Below are positions 52,701 through 63,200 of a stretch of 64,000 bases of DNA, one piece after another; position 1 is the first letter of the stretch, and each line of letters opens with the position of its first letter. The DNA comes from Tetmemena sp. SeJ-2015 (Eukaryota; Ciliophora; Spirotrichea; Sporadotrichida; Oxytrichidae), in NCBI GenBank assembly GCA_027382625.1, contig JAJKFJ010021376.1, positions 24,142-88,141 of the forward strand, given 5' to 3'. The translations under genes were made by a program, and so were the position numbers. A model generated the notes under the pieces. The model was not told the DNA's origin. It was given only the letters and a program-made list of their open reading frames with translations, and did not search any database.

Positions 52701-55684
52701 GTATAAAGTACATATGATTAAGTGATCGATAAAATAGTTTAGAAAATAAATAATTGATTTGAGATAAGAAACTAGCTGATAACTAATTAATATATTAAAT
52801 TAAGATGGAATTTATAAGAAATGGGTTTTGAGAGTGGCTATCAGGTCCATCAATTGCAGTATAAGTTCATTCAGATCAGAAGACTACTTGCTGAATTCCC
52901 AAACAATGAAACAATGCTTTGTTAAACAAATATCTAATGTAAGATTAAATAATCTTGACAATATTAGAACTTCACTACCGATGATGAAAATATTCAAGAA
53001 AAAAACAGGAATCAAAATGAAATACAGTTTGTCAAATGCTTAGAAATAGGATCATAAACTTACCTCAAGACTCAAAAAGCAAACTTAAATCAGGAAATTG
53101 TATTTTAAAATGTGTAAATAGTAAATACTAGTCAGTTTGCTTCTTTTTGATTTAAAAAATTGTATTTATAAATGTGTTTTCGCGATCACCTAATCATATG
53201 TTCTCTATAATATCTAAAAATTATCACCCCTTACTTTTTTCTTAAAGCCAGAGAATATTCTGATCGATGATAATTTTTGCCTTTGGAATTAAGCTTGATC
53301 TTATTTCTACAACCCATGATCAAATTCTCTTATTTGATTTTACATAAACTGCAACAATCTCATATTCTAAGACTAGAAGTGGACAGCCCTCACAATCAAC
53401 AGAGTTTCATCTTCGCAGGCAAGCTCAAAGAGCTATAAAATTATGCTTTCATTTGCCTACTCTTGAAAAACATCCACAACAAGATCTTCAACAAGAGTAA
53501 CTCTAAGCCTAAGCGACTACAAAATTCACAAGGATTCTACACTTAATCTAAATAACTAATCAAAACTCGAAAACAAAAACTATAACTCGCTTGGTGGTGG
53601 TGGTGCACATACTCTTGACGTTGTTATTGTTTGAACTAACTCCCTCATTAAATTTAAAAGATAAAGTATAAAAATACCTCTTATTTCATATAGAGCCCTT
53701 TGTACAACAATTCTATCTATACTATGTTTTTCTATCCCTCGACCATGTGTTTGAATTCAACCTATAATAAAGAAATAATTAAATTTTGATAATGATCGTA
53801 AGATACATTATTTACTATTTTTGGAGAACTTAAAATATTATTTCAGTTTTAATTTATAAATTATAAATATGTTTAAATATAATTTATCCTAATTTTGTAA
53901 TGCAACAGTGAGAGTAGTTTCAAGAAGAATGTATGCTATTTTCATATTACTTTTCTTTAAGCTGGCATCATCCTTATTGTATAAACAAAAAGAGAGGAGA
54001 GAATCCTAAAGTTTAGTAAGTTAAATTCCTTAGAAATGAAGGGAGGATAACACTATAAGTCTCAATAGGTTACTCAAGTCAGATTTTTGGAGAAGTTGAG
54101 CAAAGTTTTTTCCAAATCTAGGAATAGACACAAGAATATAAATTAAAAGTGATAAAAGAATATTGATGTCCTTCTCATCGATGTGAGAAAGTTGCTTTAA
54201 ATAAATTTAAAAGTATGATTTGAAGCTGATACTGGGAGATTAAACCAAGAATCATGATAGCTCTTTCAATATTGTCTTCGTAGCCAAAGAGAGCAGATTG
54301 GTCTCTGATGCTCAACAAGACCTACTTAAAGAAGGCTTGTGCGTACTCTGGAGATAAACTCTTTCTGCAAGATATCTAAGAAATAGCCATGTAACTTCCC
54401 ATCACAAAGTCCTTTACATCAAGACACTTAATTGCTTTAGAGATATAGGGAAGCACACTGAAAAGAGAAGTTTGGGTTTGGCCTGAAGCAGTTTTAAGCA
54501 CCTCAGAAAGCATCACTCCAAAGAATTTCCAATGCAAGCAGCTGCTCATCGTTTATTCACTAATCTTAACTTAAATATGGAAATAAAATAATATTAAATC
54601 AATTCTGCATTTCCTTATAATTATAATAGCTATTGTTCTTATAGCTTATTGATTATTAAAGATTTGAACAATAATATCTTTGCAATTTCAATTTATTTTA
54701 TAAAATTAAAGTAAATAATTTTTGGAATACTAATTACTAAATCCTCCCCCTAATGATAAATGGAAATCAGCGAGATCAAAGCAAAACTTGCTGTATTTGG
54801 TGAATAGAGTGCAATCCTTTCTTGCAAGTTGCTTGACTTTTATATTTTGAATATAGCAATAGATAAATGACTAAAGTAGTTTTATCTAAGTTTTCTCCTT
54901 TGAAAGCGAACTGCTCCAAGAAGTAGAAGTACTCATCTTAAAAAAATAAATGGATTAATTTATCTTGCTTGAGACTAAGCAGCTGAATAGCTCTGGTGAA
55001 GATTGAAGTCTCAAAATATGGAAGGAAGCAGAACAGGAATGTTTCCTTGTTGTATGCCTGGATCTTTAATTAAGTACAAGTAATTTAACATATATCTCAT
55101 ATATCCTTATCAGATACTCAATTACTTTATGGGTTGAGCTGCTCAGTAGGAAAGGAGCAAGCAGTCTAATCAAGCTATCAATCTTTGAATCCACTTCTTT
55201 CAGCTACTCTTTTGTCAATGATCCTCTATAAAACTCTAAAATAATTATAATTATTAAAGATTATTTGCTTAAAATATACACTGAATAAAATGAAATCATA
55301 AGATACAATAATTTAATCTTACATTCTTATTAAAATAGCTTGATAAAATATAATATTATAATGAAATATTAAACATAAATTTTATAATAGAAGTCAAGTT
55401 TTAAACTCTAGAGACTTTTCTGAAAGCAAAGCAAGGTCTGAATCATCAGTATCAAGATGAGTTGATAGTCCTTAATATCTGTTGAGTTAGTTGGTGATTG
55501 CGGGTGGGAGGGATTAATGGAGTTCATTAAGTCCAGATAGGCAAATGTAGTAAAGAGATTAGTCATCTATATTTGCGGCTTGTTTGATGTCGAACAAGAA
55601 GGACAGTCTGGTGCGCGAAGGAAGCTTCACTTCATCCTTCTATGCAAGCTTTAGGTTATTTAGTTGGTTTGCTAAACTAGTCAT
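40798..55684 (-). CDS. UTP10: UTP10/HEATR1, U3 snoRNP small-subunit processome protein (germline, split, complete ends)
   Basis: Large HEAT-repeat protein needed for early pre-18S rRNA processing in the nucleolus. Start MTSLANQLNNLKLAQKDEVK at 55684 matches the family N-terminus (MTSLAQQL). Then STHKVIEYLIRIYEI, FLFCFLPYFETSIFTRAIQL, VLPYISKAIKCLDVKDFVMG and long HEAT-like helices (LFADFGGKEFSLLSALASQ) down to 46450. The C-terminal BP28CT domain lies at 41890-40798: EEQLRIILVQLTKWVFKAKK, TIVFYRSINVVLQNIKEFFV, MWKKINNELLMHTRN, LSEGMEDENPDVEATARSIV and SIHEYLK, then TGA at 40798-40800. MDSs are in linear order, so the gene is split but apparently not scrambled. Only part of the junctions were resolved. 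Identity is secure from both ends. Confidence 0.95.
40945..40986. other. IES of UTP10 (pointer ATATCT, 42 bp)
   Basis: ATATCT at 40939-40944 and 40987-40992. Joining on the minus strand gives HRMGERYLVLLNDTIQFLSE in frame. Confidence 0.85.
41933..42352. repeat. Family-C repeat, copy C9 (best-preserved full-length copy)
   Basis: About 420 bp. The left end TTGAAATTTTAATTAAAATC and right end TTATTAAATTCTCAGCTATA bracket inner inverted GTGACAGTTGAA / TTCAACTGTCACATG motifs, CTTGATCTGCAGCTTATTCG and a CTTCATCATCTTCATCTTCT tract. Confidence 0.88.
42424..42669 (+). CDS. 81-codon ciliate-code ORF in the UTP10 IES
   Basis: MNYNKSNQELIMESQKSWPS from ATG 42424 to TGA 42667-42669, with Ser/Gln-rich, protein-like text. 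Elevated GC continues to about 43060, where all frames are partly open (one reads IPAFQHSSSAQLFRNCSYSQ), suggesting a longer damaged gene or an MDS of another gene lying in this IES. Opposite in strand to UTP10. No family recognised. Confidence 0.4.
43940..44640. repeat. Family-C copy C10, interrupted by C11
   Basis: The C10 left part (43940-44135, ending AAAACTTGCGTTAATA) continues at 44549 (TAACTCTGTCGTGAGAGCTC, CCACACAAAATTTTC) exactly where an intact copy would. This shows that C11 inserted into it with a TA/ATA duplication. Confidence 0.85.
44136..44548. mobile_element. Family-C element, copy C11 (inserted in C10, inverted)
   Basis: Full length: TAGCTGATAATTTAATAAAA at one end, AAAATTCCAACTATA at the other. 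The interior is the reverse of C9 with matching GAGTGCTCATTCAAGAGTTA and CTGCAGATCAGGGGTGAATC segments. Flanking TA/ATA identifies the target and defines the element ends. Confidence 0.88.
44645..45250. repeat. Family-D repeat, copy D2
   Basis: Colinear with D1 at 22025-22565, including GTATTTTGATTGTCGTTGGC, TTGAGGAGTTCTAACTTGTC, AATAGTTTACTTACCTCTTT and TGCCATTATGAATAT. Noncoding. Confidence 0.75.
45293..45393. repeat. Family-C right-end fragment, C13
   Basis: CACACTTCAACTGCCTTTCT..CATTAAATTATCAGCTATAA matches the right 95 bp of family C. Confidence 0.75.
45430..45840 (-). mobile_element. Family-U element, copy U3, with ubiquitin-derived fragment
   Basis: On the minus strand, TATAGGGTGAATATATACAT near 45840 is a degenerate left end, followed by TTGAGTAATTCGTAATATAT as in U1. 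Ubiquitin blocks: AIPPDQQRLILAGQLKQ (about 45670-45620) and YNIKKESTLTL (about 45520-45485), separated by about 85 bp at the same point as in U1. Here the frame stays open through the first block and the insert (QKFACIRTFEQLKQRYQHYE). The right end is not clear. Confidence 0.65.
52331..53770 (+). mobile_element. Family-U element, copy U2, with ubiquitin-derived fragment
   Basis: Left GTTGAATATGAATGCATGAT and right ATTCAACCTATAATAAAG match U1. Ubiquitin blocks near 53400-53560: FIFAGKLKE, then SDYKIHKDSTLNLN, separated by the same insertion as in U1. The EGIPPDQQ block has mutated beyond recognition. It is about 800 bp longer than U1 because another element is nested in it (about 52691-53214). 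Confidence 0.7.
52691..53214. mobile_element. Probable family-B element, copy B5 (nested in U2)
   Basis: CCGATGTATAAAGTACATAT..GATTAAGTGATCG at the left and CGATCACCTAATCATATGTT at the right are imperfect inverted repeats, about 520 bp apart as in other B copies. It lies between the left and ubiquitin parts of U2. Confidence 0.55.
54940..54961. other. IES of UTP10 (pointer ATCTT, 22 bp)
   Basis: ATCTT at 54935-54939 and 54962-54966. Joining gives QLLSLKQDEYFYFLEQFAFK on the minus strand. The unspliced sequence is also open, so this one rests on family spacing and composition. Confidence 0.65.
55066..55093. other. IES of UTP10 (pointer ATCT, 28 bp)
   Basis: ATCT at 55062-55065 and 55094-55097. 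Joining gives VIEYLIRIYEIQAYNKETFL in frame. Confidence 0.8.
55239..55402. other. IES of UTP10 (pointer AAACTCTA, 164 bp)
   Basis: The 8-bp pointer at 55231-55238 and 55403-55410. Joining gives LALLSEKSLEFYRGSLTKEQ in frame on the minus strand; unspliced, a TGA follows FKT. Confidence 0.88.
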
Positions 55685-55849
55685 ACTATTTACTACTCAA
55701 AATATTTAATAATAACTATATTTATTAAACTCTTTATTTAATACACAATTTATCCTTTAATCATTTTTTATTTCAAATTAAAACATATTGTTTTCAAATA
55801 AAAAAGGTGTTTTGCAACACGAATTTATATTATAGTTGAGAGTTTAATG

Positions 55850-56235
55850 AAAAATATAATGAAAATAGAATAAATTAAATTAAAATGGAATCAGCAGTTG
55901 AAGTCTCTATAATTTAAATAATTATGAAGACAATTTATTAATAGATTATGTTTAAAAACTTTATTCTGTTGCAAATATTATGTGGGAGTGATTAGTTCTG
56001 ACTCTTAAAGAGTCTCAATTAAATAAAGTTGAAATTTAAGATGTCATAAAAATTATATTTCGTAGCTGAGAAGAGCTGAGTAAATATTTGAAAGGAAACT
56101 CATATTATATTTCTATTGATTATCTAATAAGCTGCAGTGAGTGAAGAATCTGAGTAATTTTGACTGCTCAATTTGGAATGCCACCACTTATTATTTGAAC
56201 TAAAAGTCTGTAAAAATTAAATACTGGATTTAATT
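55850..56235. repeat. Family-C repeat, copy C12 (inverted, diverged)
   Basis: TAAATTAAATTAAAATGGAA..GCAGTTGAAG at the left, GTGGGAGTGATTAGTTCTGA in the middle, CTAATAAGCTGCAGTGAGTG toward the right. Lies just upstream of UTP10. Confidence 0.7.
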
Positions 56236-56639
56236 TTTTAAATAATTTAATAATCGATTGTAAGAGTTGAATACAAGATAATTATTTGTGGATATTTTTT
56301 AATGCTTTTCTTCTCCATTAAATAATAGAGAAAATTTAGGATCCATAAACAATATCTCAAAGGTATAAAATATTATTAAGGAGATACAACTTCCATGTAA
56401 TTTCTGAGTATATATTATGATCTAAGACATTTAGGTGAAAAATATAAAACATTTAGTCGCAATCATTACTATACATTTATTCTTTAACTTAAAATAAACT
56501 CTGTATAATATTCAAAAGATATAAATAATAACCTTCAAACATCCCGGCTAAGTAGTTTAAACCTTGATATTTATTTATATATAAAAGTAAAAAATTAAGA
56601 ATTAACCTAGCAGGGCATAAATAAAACATGAGTATGACA
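56236..56639. other. AT-rich spacer, nothing recognised
   Basis: Intergenic sequence between the UTP10 side and the GC-richer block; no frame or repeat noticed. Confidence 0.5.
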
Positions 56640-57245
56640 GGTATAATCACACGAGTCTAAACACATGCAAGCTCATGACATTAATAACTCTTAGATAATT
56701 CATCGCTCTCATTTATGGGCGATAAATAATCACCTGTGGTTCTTGACTCCCGACTCCCACGTCATTTCTCTGAGCGCTTCTGAACCTGGTAGTCACACAA
56801 ATACCTAGATCCAGCGTTGGATAGACATGGCAAAAGGAGAAAAATCACTACTGACTTTATAAATTGACTAAACAAGCATGGTACCTTGGCGTTTGGTCAT
56901 CACCATTATATAGCAAAAGTATTTCTTACGCCAGTAGTTAGGTCTCGCATGCAAACTTTTCCAGGCTCAATATAGGAGTATCAAACTCTTACACCTAACC
57001 CGCCAGGTTACATTGAGGATATTCACCTGAACCATTGCTTCTTATTAAGATTACAAAACTCCTTAATCTAATGCCAGTAGGCTACTGCTTGGGAAATTGT
57101 ACTGTTCTCCTACTGCTTTAGTGAGCTAAAATCCACCCAGACACATTTTTCCATTTAACAACGAATTACCAACTTAAAGTTTTACCACAAGTACACCTCC
57201 CCTCGGGCTGGGCTAGAAGACTGCCTGGTTCAGGAATTAGGACAT
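56640..57245 (-). other. GC-richer unexplained segment with a 92-aa ciliate-code ORF
   Basis: Composition is markedly less AT-rich than the flanks. On the minus strand ATG 57245 to TGA 56967 encodes MSQFLNQAVFQPSPRGGVLV and VGNSLLNGKMCLGGFQLTKA, 92 residues with a Gly/Leu/Val-rich, ordered look. Downstream, separate frames read FACETQLLAQEILLLYNGDD and a hydrophobic VVIFLLLPCLSNAGSRY. Possible readings: a decayed gene, an MDS cluster from another locus, or a structured RNA. No family recognised. Confidence 0.4.
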
Positions 57246-57272
57246 CTTATTTAATAAGTTTCTAATTAAAAT

Positions 57273-59740
57273 ATGATAATGATTGATATGAACGATCTGG
57301 AATTAGGAATAAACGATTCTAAATTGGAAGACATATGCTCTGAGAGGGAAATATATAAATTTTAAGGGCGTTGATTAAGATAAGTCCATGTAATATTTAT
57401 GTTTCATAAATGTGTATTAGAGACTTCAATGGACAATTAAACCTTGTAAAGTACTCTAGATGAGGATATTATAGAGAGATCAAGGTCTCTTGCAATGACT
57501 AGAAGATAAATATAGTATTTTATAAATAAATAAATTTGCTTAAAAGAAGAAATCCTGTGAAAGTTACTTTTGAAGACATTCATTTCGAAGTTACAATCCC
57601 ACTAAGCAAGAAGGAAGCTAAATTTAATATTAATTTAAAGCTATTGCTGAAGGAAAACAGTCAGAGACTCTGAATATTATAAAAGGGGTGAGTGGCTACG
57701 CCTTTCCTGGCTAATTTATATTTAAATAATCACTATACATCATGGGCTCATCCGGAGCTGGAAAAACATCACTACTCAACATTAACAATTCATTTGCTAA
57801 TTAAAATAACTGAGCTATTATAATATAAGGCAATAATTTTATTTATCCTCAAATCCTTTTAACAGTCCTTATGTAATTATTTTATATAAATTCATACAAT
57901 GTCTTGAAGAATTAAATTTATTTTAGCTATTAAAAAATCTGAATAAATTGAAAATGTTTATAACATTTTAAGCGACAGAACGTCTTCAAAAAATGGAAAT
58001 AAAATTAGTGGGAAAGTGTTGGTGAATGACTCTACACCTTTGTCTTAAGATTTATTTGGTAGCTTAGCTGGCTATGTAATGCAGGACGATACCCTCTTCT
58101 CTTATTATTCTCCACGCTAGTCCCTTACATTTGCAGCAAGGCTCAAACTTCACGATTTATAAAAATTCTTCGTACTAATATTTGACGACATTTCTGAAAA
58201 AGAGCAAGATGAAAGAGTAGAAGAGCTTTTGGGTGATCTTGGACTATTACAAGCTGCCGACACACCAGTAGGCTCGGTGAGACGTAAAACTCTATCAGGA
58301 GGAGAGAGAAAGAGAACTGCTATTGGAGTGGAGTTGATTACAGATCCATCTTTGATTCTCTTGGACGAGCCGACCTCAGGATTAGACAGCTTCAAAGCTT
58401 ATTAGATTGTTAAGATGTTGGATTTACTTGCCAAAAAGGGTAAGACTGTGATAGCCACCATTCATTAGCCTGGCTCAGACTCTTTCAAACTATTCGATAG
58501 ACTTATCCTTATGTGTGATGGCCATATCGTGTTTATAATTTACAAATTTAAAATGTAAAATGTTTTTTAAATACAAAATTAATTTATATTTTTATTAGTT
58601 TAGAAATGTGATAAATAATTTAAGTCAATTTTGAAGTATAGTATAGATTATTTAAACATGTTTTAAGGGGAGTCAAAGAAAAGCTCTCGCTATTTTGAAA
58701 AGATTGGGATTCCGTGTCCAAGGTTCTCAAATCCAGCTGACTACTACATTAAGGTACTTACTATAAATTACCCTAAAGACATTAATAATGAAAAGAAAGT
58801 CAAGTTCAAAAAATATTAACACATATGTTACTATGAATTTATATTCCTGAAAGAAACTTATGACTAGAAATGTATCCCTAAAGTATAAATATATAAACAT
58901 TGTAATAATATTTGAAGTATTGAAAGAGCAAATGCTACTTGACCTGCTTTAGCAATTTATTTAAAAATATGTTTGCCTGAAATAGATAAATCCAAGATGA
59001 AGAAAGACTATGCTCCCTACTTAACTCAAATAAAAACTCTGTACGCTCGAGTGAACTAGCAAGTGAAGAAAGATCCTCGCCATATAAAAGTAAAGGTTTT
59101 CCAGACAATATTTATGGGTATCATTTGCTTATAAATATTCTGGAACTTAAGTGGAAATGGCTATGTTAACTAAATGGGGCTAGCTGGATTTTTATTCTTT
59201 ACTACTATCACTTTTGAGTATGTAATTTTAATTACTATCAACTAGACTATGCAGAATCTAATGGCTTGTGTTCTTACTTTCCAGGAAGAGAGGCCAGTCT
59301 TCCTCAGAGAATAAGCAAACAAGATGTATAATGTAAATGCGTATTTTTCATTTGCAAGAAATATCAATCTAAAGATAAGGTTTAGGGCCTTATTTCTTAA
59401 CTAAAGTGGGATCAGAAATACCTATTCAACTTTTTACACCCATGATATGGTGGATTTTAACATACTTTGCAGTGGGACTAACACTTGATGCAGGAAGATT
59501 TTAAATAATTTATTTAATATTTTTCCTTACTTACTTTATTAACTTCATGTTGATAATGTGCGCTTCTTCGTTCGGTTATTTTCTCTCGAGCATATTCGAA
59601 AAATAAGAGATGGCTGTATCAATGGTTCCAGTGGTTATCATGCCTCTTATAGCTTTTGGAGGCTTCTTCTCCAACTCTAACTCCTATCCTGCCTGGATAG
59701 GTTGGTTCTAATATATTTCACCTATCATTATAATTAATTA
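57273..59740 (+). CDS. ABCG-type (White family) half-transporter, germline, split, 3' incomplete
   Basis: Membrane ABC transporter with an N-terminal ATPase. A likely N-terminal segment starts at 57273/57279 ([20 protein letters not shown]). Then [20 protein letters not shown], Walker [13 protein letters not shown] (about 57747), [15 protein letters not shown], signature and Walker [21 protein letters not shown] and [13 protein letters not shown] (about 58290-58390), and switch-His [21 protein letters not shown] linker [20 protein letters not shown] follows, then membrane spans ([52 protein letters not shown]) to WIGWFQYISPI at about 59735. The final ABCG segment was not found. The junction between the first segment and VTFED is unresolved. 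Confidence 0.92.
57623..57635. other. Micro-IES of ABCG (pointer TAAA, 17 bp removed)
   Basis: TAAA at 57619-57622 and 57636-57639. Removal joins KKEAK to [20 protein letters not shown]; unspliced, the frame is lost. Confidence 0.85.
57716..57726. other. Micro-IES of ABCG (pointer TAAT, 15 bp removed)
   Basis: TAAT at 57712-57715 and 57727-57730. Removal gives [19 protein letters not shown], the expected spacing before Walker A. The frame stays open either way, so this rests on family spacing. Confidence 0.6.
57784..57961. other. IES of ABCG (pointer AACATT, 178 bp)
   Basis: AACATT at 57778-57783 and 57962-57967. Joining gives [18 protein letters not shown] in frame. Confidence 0.9.
58535..58658. 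other. IES of ABCG (pointer TGTTT, 124 bp)
   Basis: TGTTT at 58530-58534 and 58659-58663. Joining gives [20 protein letters not shown] in frame, with TAA as Gln in the conserved VxQG position. Confidence 0.9.
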
Positions 59741-59769
59741 AGATAGAGTTTCTATTACTTAGCAGATGT

Positions 59770-59890
59770 GGCTGGGATACAGCTGACGGGACTGGCGGAT
59801 GACTGGTGGACATTTAGGCTGACATACAGATATTAGGATGACAAGAGGTGGACATGGCGGACATCCTGTGACATGATGGCTTTAGGAGGT
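59770..59890. repeat. Degenerate short repeats rich in GGACAT / GGATGAC
   Basis: GGCGGATGACTGGTGGACAT, TAGGATGACAAGAGGTGGAC and ATGGCGGACATCCTG recur within about 110 bp in imperfect tandem. GC-rich relative to surroundings. It lies immediately after the last recognised ABCG segment. Confidence 0.45.
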
Positions 59891-60259
59891 GAGAATAACA
59901 AGGACTACTGGACTAGAGGTCAATTGATTACAGATTCCACTACCAGAGGCAGATAGCAAGCTCTCTTAGAACTATCTGATAGGCAATCAGTCAGCAGCTT
60001 GGCTAGAGAGTACTGACTTTTTTCTAAGGATATGCGGCTCCTAATAGAGTAAGCCATTACCTAATAGAGCAGGTAAGCATATTTAATAACTTCGCTCATT
60101 ATAATAGTCTAATCAAACATCTCCCTAATTAATATATAAAGTAACATCTGCTAGGTAATAAACAATTATAATGGATTTAATAATCCCAGCACTTATTCAT
60201 AAGAAATGTATTTGGAATGATTATTTAATTTACACCCTCATTATTATAAATAAAGATGT
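59891..60259. other. Downstream of ABCG, nothing assigned
   Basis: Some GC-richer text to about 60055, then AT-rich. The missing ABCG C-terminal segment was looked for and not recognised. Confidence 0.4.
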
Positions 60260-63200
60260 TTATCAAAAAACACTTTTAAAGGGCATGGGTTTTGGGAATG
60301 AAATTCAAAGGGGGAGAAGCTAGGGGCCAAAATAAATTTTTCCCCTTAAATTGAACGCCAAAGGTTTTTGAACTTGGAATGGGAAAAAAGTTTTCAAACC
60401 CAATCCTAGCGGGGGGCTCTTTCCGTTTTTAAAATAAATTTTCAATTCATTTAGATACTTTAATTATTTAATTCAAAAAACGAAGCTATTATAAATTTAA
60501 ATTAAAAAGAGACAAGGTAATTTTCTAAATGACAATTTAAATCTCTCATAGAGTACTGAGTCCAATTAAAATAATTAATTGGTAAAAATGTGAATCACGA
60601 AATGTAACAAAAAAGCAGTTGGAATATTTAATTCTCGTTCAAATTAACTTTGTGCGAGTCATTAAAACTTAGTTTGTTTTCTTAAAAAACTTTTTTTAAT
60701 TCCCTTTAGGGGAAAACCCTTTGGGTTTAAAAAAAATTTACTGTCAAAAACTAATTTTTTTAAAAGAAAGAATATGAAGATCTTTATCTTTTATTCTTTA
60801 TTTATGTGTATATAATTAACTTATAGATAAGTTACTTAAAATAAACGTTTACCTATTATATACTAATATTTTATAAAATTTATCATATTAAATAGTAATA
60901 ATTTCTATATATATACAATTAATAAGAGTCCTCACTTACAAGTATAAATTCTATTCAAATAATTCTTGTCTAAATAATATAGAATCAACTTCTGATATTT
61001 TATATTTAAAATTTGGGTAAAAGCAGTGTAATTTTAATTATATAAATAATTTAACAACAACAGGGATTCTGAAAATACAAGATTATTGCTGATTAGGGAT
61101 AATTTTCAAAAATTAAAAAGGGTTAAAAATTCGTTTTATCTGATGGGTCAGTTGAAAGATAAAATTTTTTTAAAAGGGTTTCTTTAAAACAAAAAAAAGC
61201 CCAAAGCTTACCAAATAAAACCCCATAAATTATAAGAAAGTGAAAAATAATTTTTGTAAAATTAAAATTTTTTTAAATTAATATTTTATAATCAGGGCGA
61301 GCAAACGCGAAACTTCTCAAAAAAACTAAAAATTATCCATCCTATTTTCAGTTTCATTTTGACTCAAAGGGTATGGATGTATCCCCCCTTATCAGAAAGT
61401 AATACCCCAGTTTTTCAAAAACTAAAATTCGCAAAAAAGGGTTGAGAGTGCCAAAACTATACTCTGGATTTGAAATTTGGGGTTTTTGGGGCAGATGAGA
61501 AAGTTGGGATTTTGGCACCCTTTCCCTCCATCCCCCTTTAAGTTTTAAGTGTCACATAAATTATTTGTTTAAATCCTCAAATTTTTCCGCCATAAGGCAC
61601 TTCAGTTTGGAGTAGGGGGCGCGAAAAACTTCCATGGGATTTTTTCCTTATCTAAAAGATCTCCCCAAAGACTGTAGCAAACATTTTAATGTGGAAAGGG
61701 CCCTTAACGTAACAAAACGGGTGAATCGATTGAAAGCGCCGTTATAGCCCTTACTTTAAAATTTTTTATAATAAAAACTAAAAAAAATTATTTACGACTA
61801 GCGGGGCTCGGGTTTGGTGAGGGGGGAATAGCGTGAAGTTTGTATGTGCGGGACGAAGCTGTGTTCACACAAAAACCCCCTTTCATAAAGAAGAGTTGGT
61901 ACAAAAAAGCAAAGATAAAAATAGAGGGTTTAAAGAATTTTGAAAGTAAATATACTACAAGTGCGTTACTTGCAGGAATCAGGGAAGACCCAGGCTTGAA
62001 GCTTTTTGTCCTTTATCCTCGCTCATCAAAACGGAGCAGGGATGTTGCGTTCCTTTAAAAAGTCAGAGAGAAAATCACAGGGCGGTTTAGATCGTTCTAA
62101 ACCCCCCTTTGACAAAACCCCCAGCGACACAAGACAAAGGAAGCGAAGAAGGCAAAACCCTGAGTTGGGAAAACACTTTTCCTGTTTTTTAATTTTCCAT
62201 ACTCGCCCGAGGGTTTAAAAGGGAATTGAGTTTTTACCCGGGGAAATTGTTAAGGGACACTATTAAAAAAAGCTGCTGCTCTAAACACTTGATGCATGAT
62301 TAAGCTATTGATACAGAGGATTTTAAAAGTGAGTAGTTGTAAGAGAGTGGGAAAGAAGGGGGAAACAAAGTTATGTGCGAAAATAAGGTAAAAAAGGTGA
62401 ATTTTTAGGAAAAGTAAAAAAGGGTTTAAACTTAATGATTTAAAGTCCTTTTCCCTTATCTGGGAAAGGGGGAAGGGAAAATTCGGGTTTTCCTTTCTCT
62501 CTTTCGGGTTGGGGCCCCCGGGGGTTTGGACCTAGCTTCCTCATTTTCCAAACCTGCTCCCGAAAACCCTTATGTGGCATCTTTTCCGGCCCCAAAAGGG
62601 TTTTATGTAATTTGCCACCCCCCCGTTTGTTTTTTCCCGTCCGATGGTTTTTGGGTTTTTTCCTTTTCCTTTTTTTGCTTCTGGAATCCTTTGCTCTCTC
62701 CTTCATAAATTTAGATCCCAGTGCCAGGTTTCTCTACACGGGGTTTAAAACTCTAAAACTTACTAAAAAGTAGTAGGGAACTTCGGGAACCCTGTTTCAA
62801 ACCTTCCCTTCATTTTCAATAAGAAAAATGGGAATTTTAAAATGAAGCTTTTTTGCCCCAAGGGGGGAGAGACTAAAAATAAGAAAAATAATTAAAAAAA
62901 TTTTAGGGGCTTTTATTGATATAGGAACATAAAAGGGGCTCTAAAATACAAAAAGGTAAATTAATTTATTTTTAAATTTAAATTTTTATTTAAACTTCAA
63001 TCCCCTTTGCAGATTTTTCTTCTTAATTTAATTATTCGAAAACTTATTATTTCAAAATTCAACTCTGATGTCAGAGACTAAGGGCTACAAATAATTGGGG
63101 CTGCAATAATTTGGGAAATTATAAAAATTTACATGAAAAAATCCTTGGGGCTTATATTTTTTTTTTAAATACTTAAATTTTTTCAAATAATTTTTTATTA

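Larger units (their letters stand above)
52230..54000. other. UTP10 IES containing family-U copy U2 with a nested element
   Basis: An AT-rich break in the UTP10 coding segments. It contains U2 (52331-53770). Exact pointer pair not resolved. Confidence 0.65.

Noticed and set aside
40798..55684. UTP10 as a frameshifted pseudogene
   Set aside because: The breaks coincide with AT-rich inserts flanked by pointers, and joining restores conserved protein at each of the four junctions tested.
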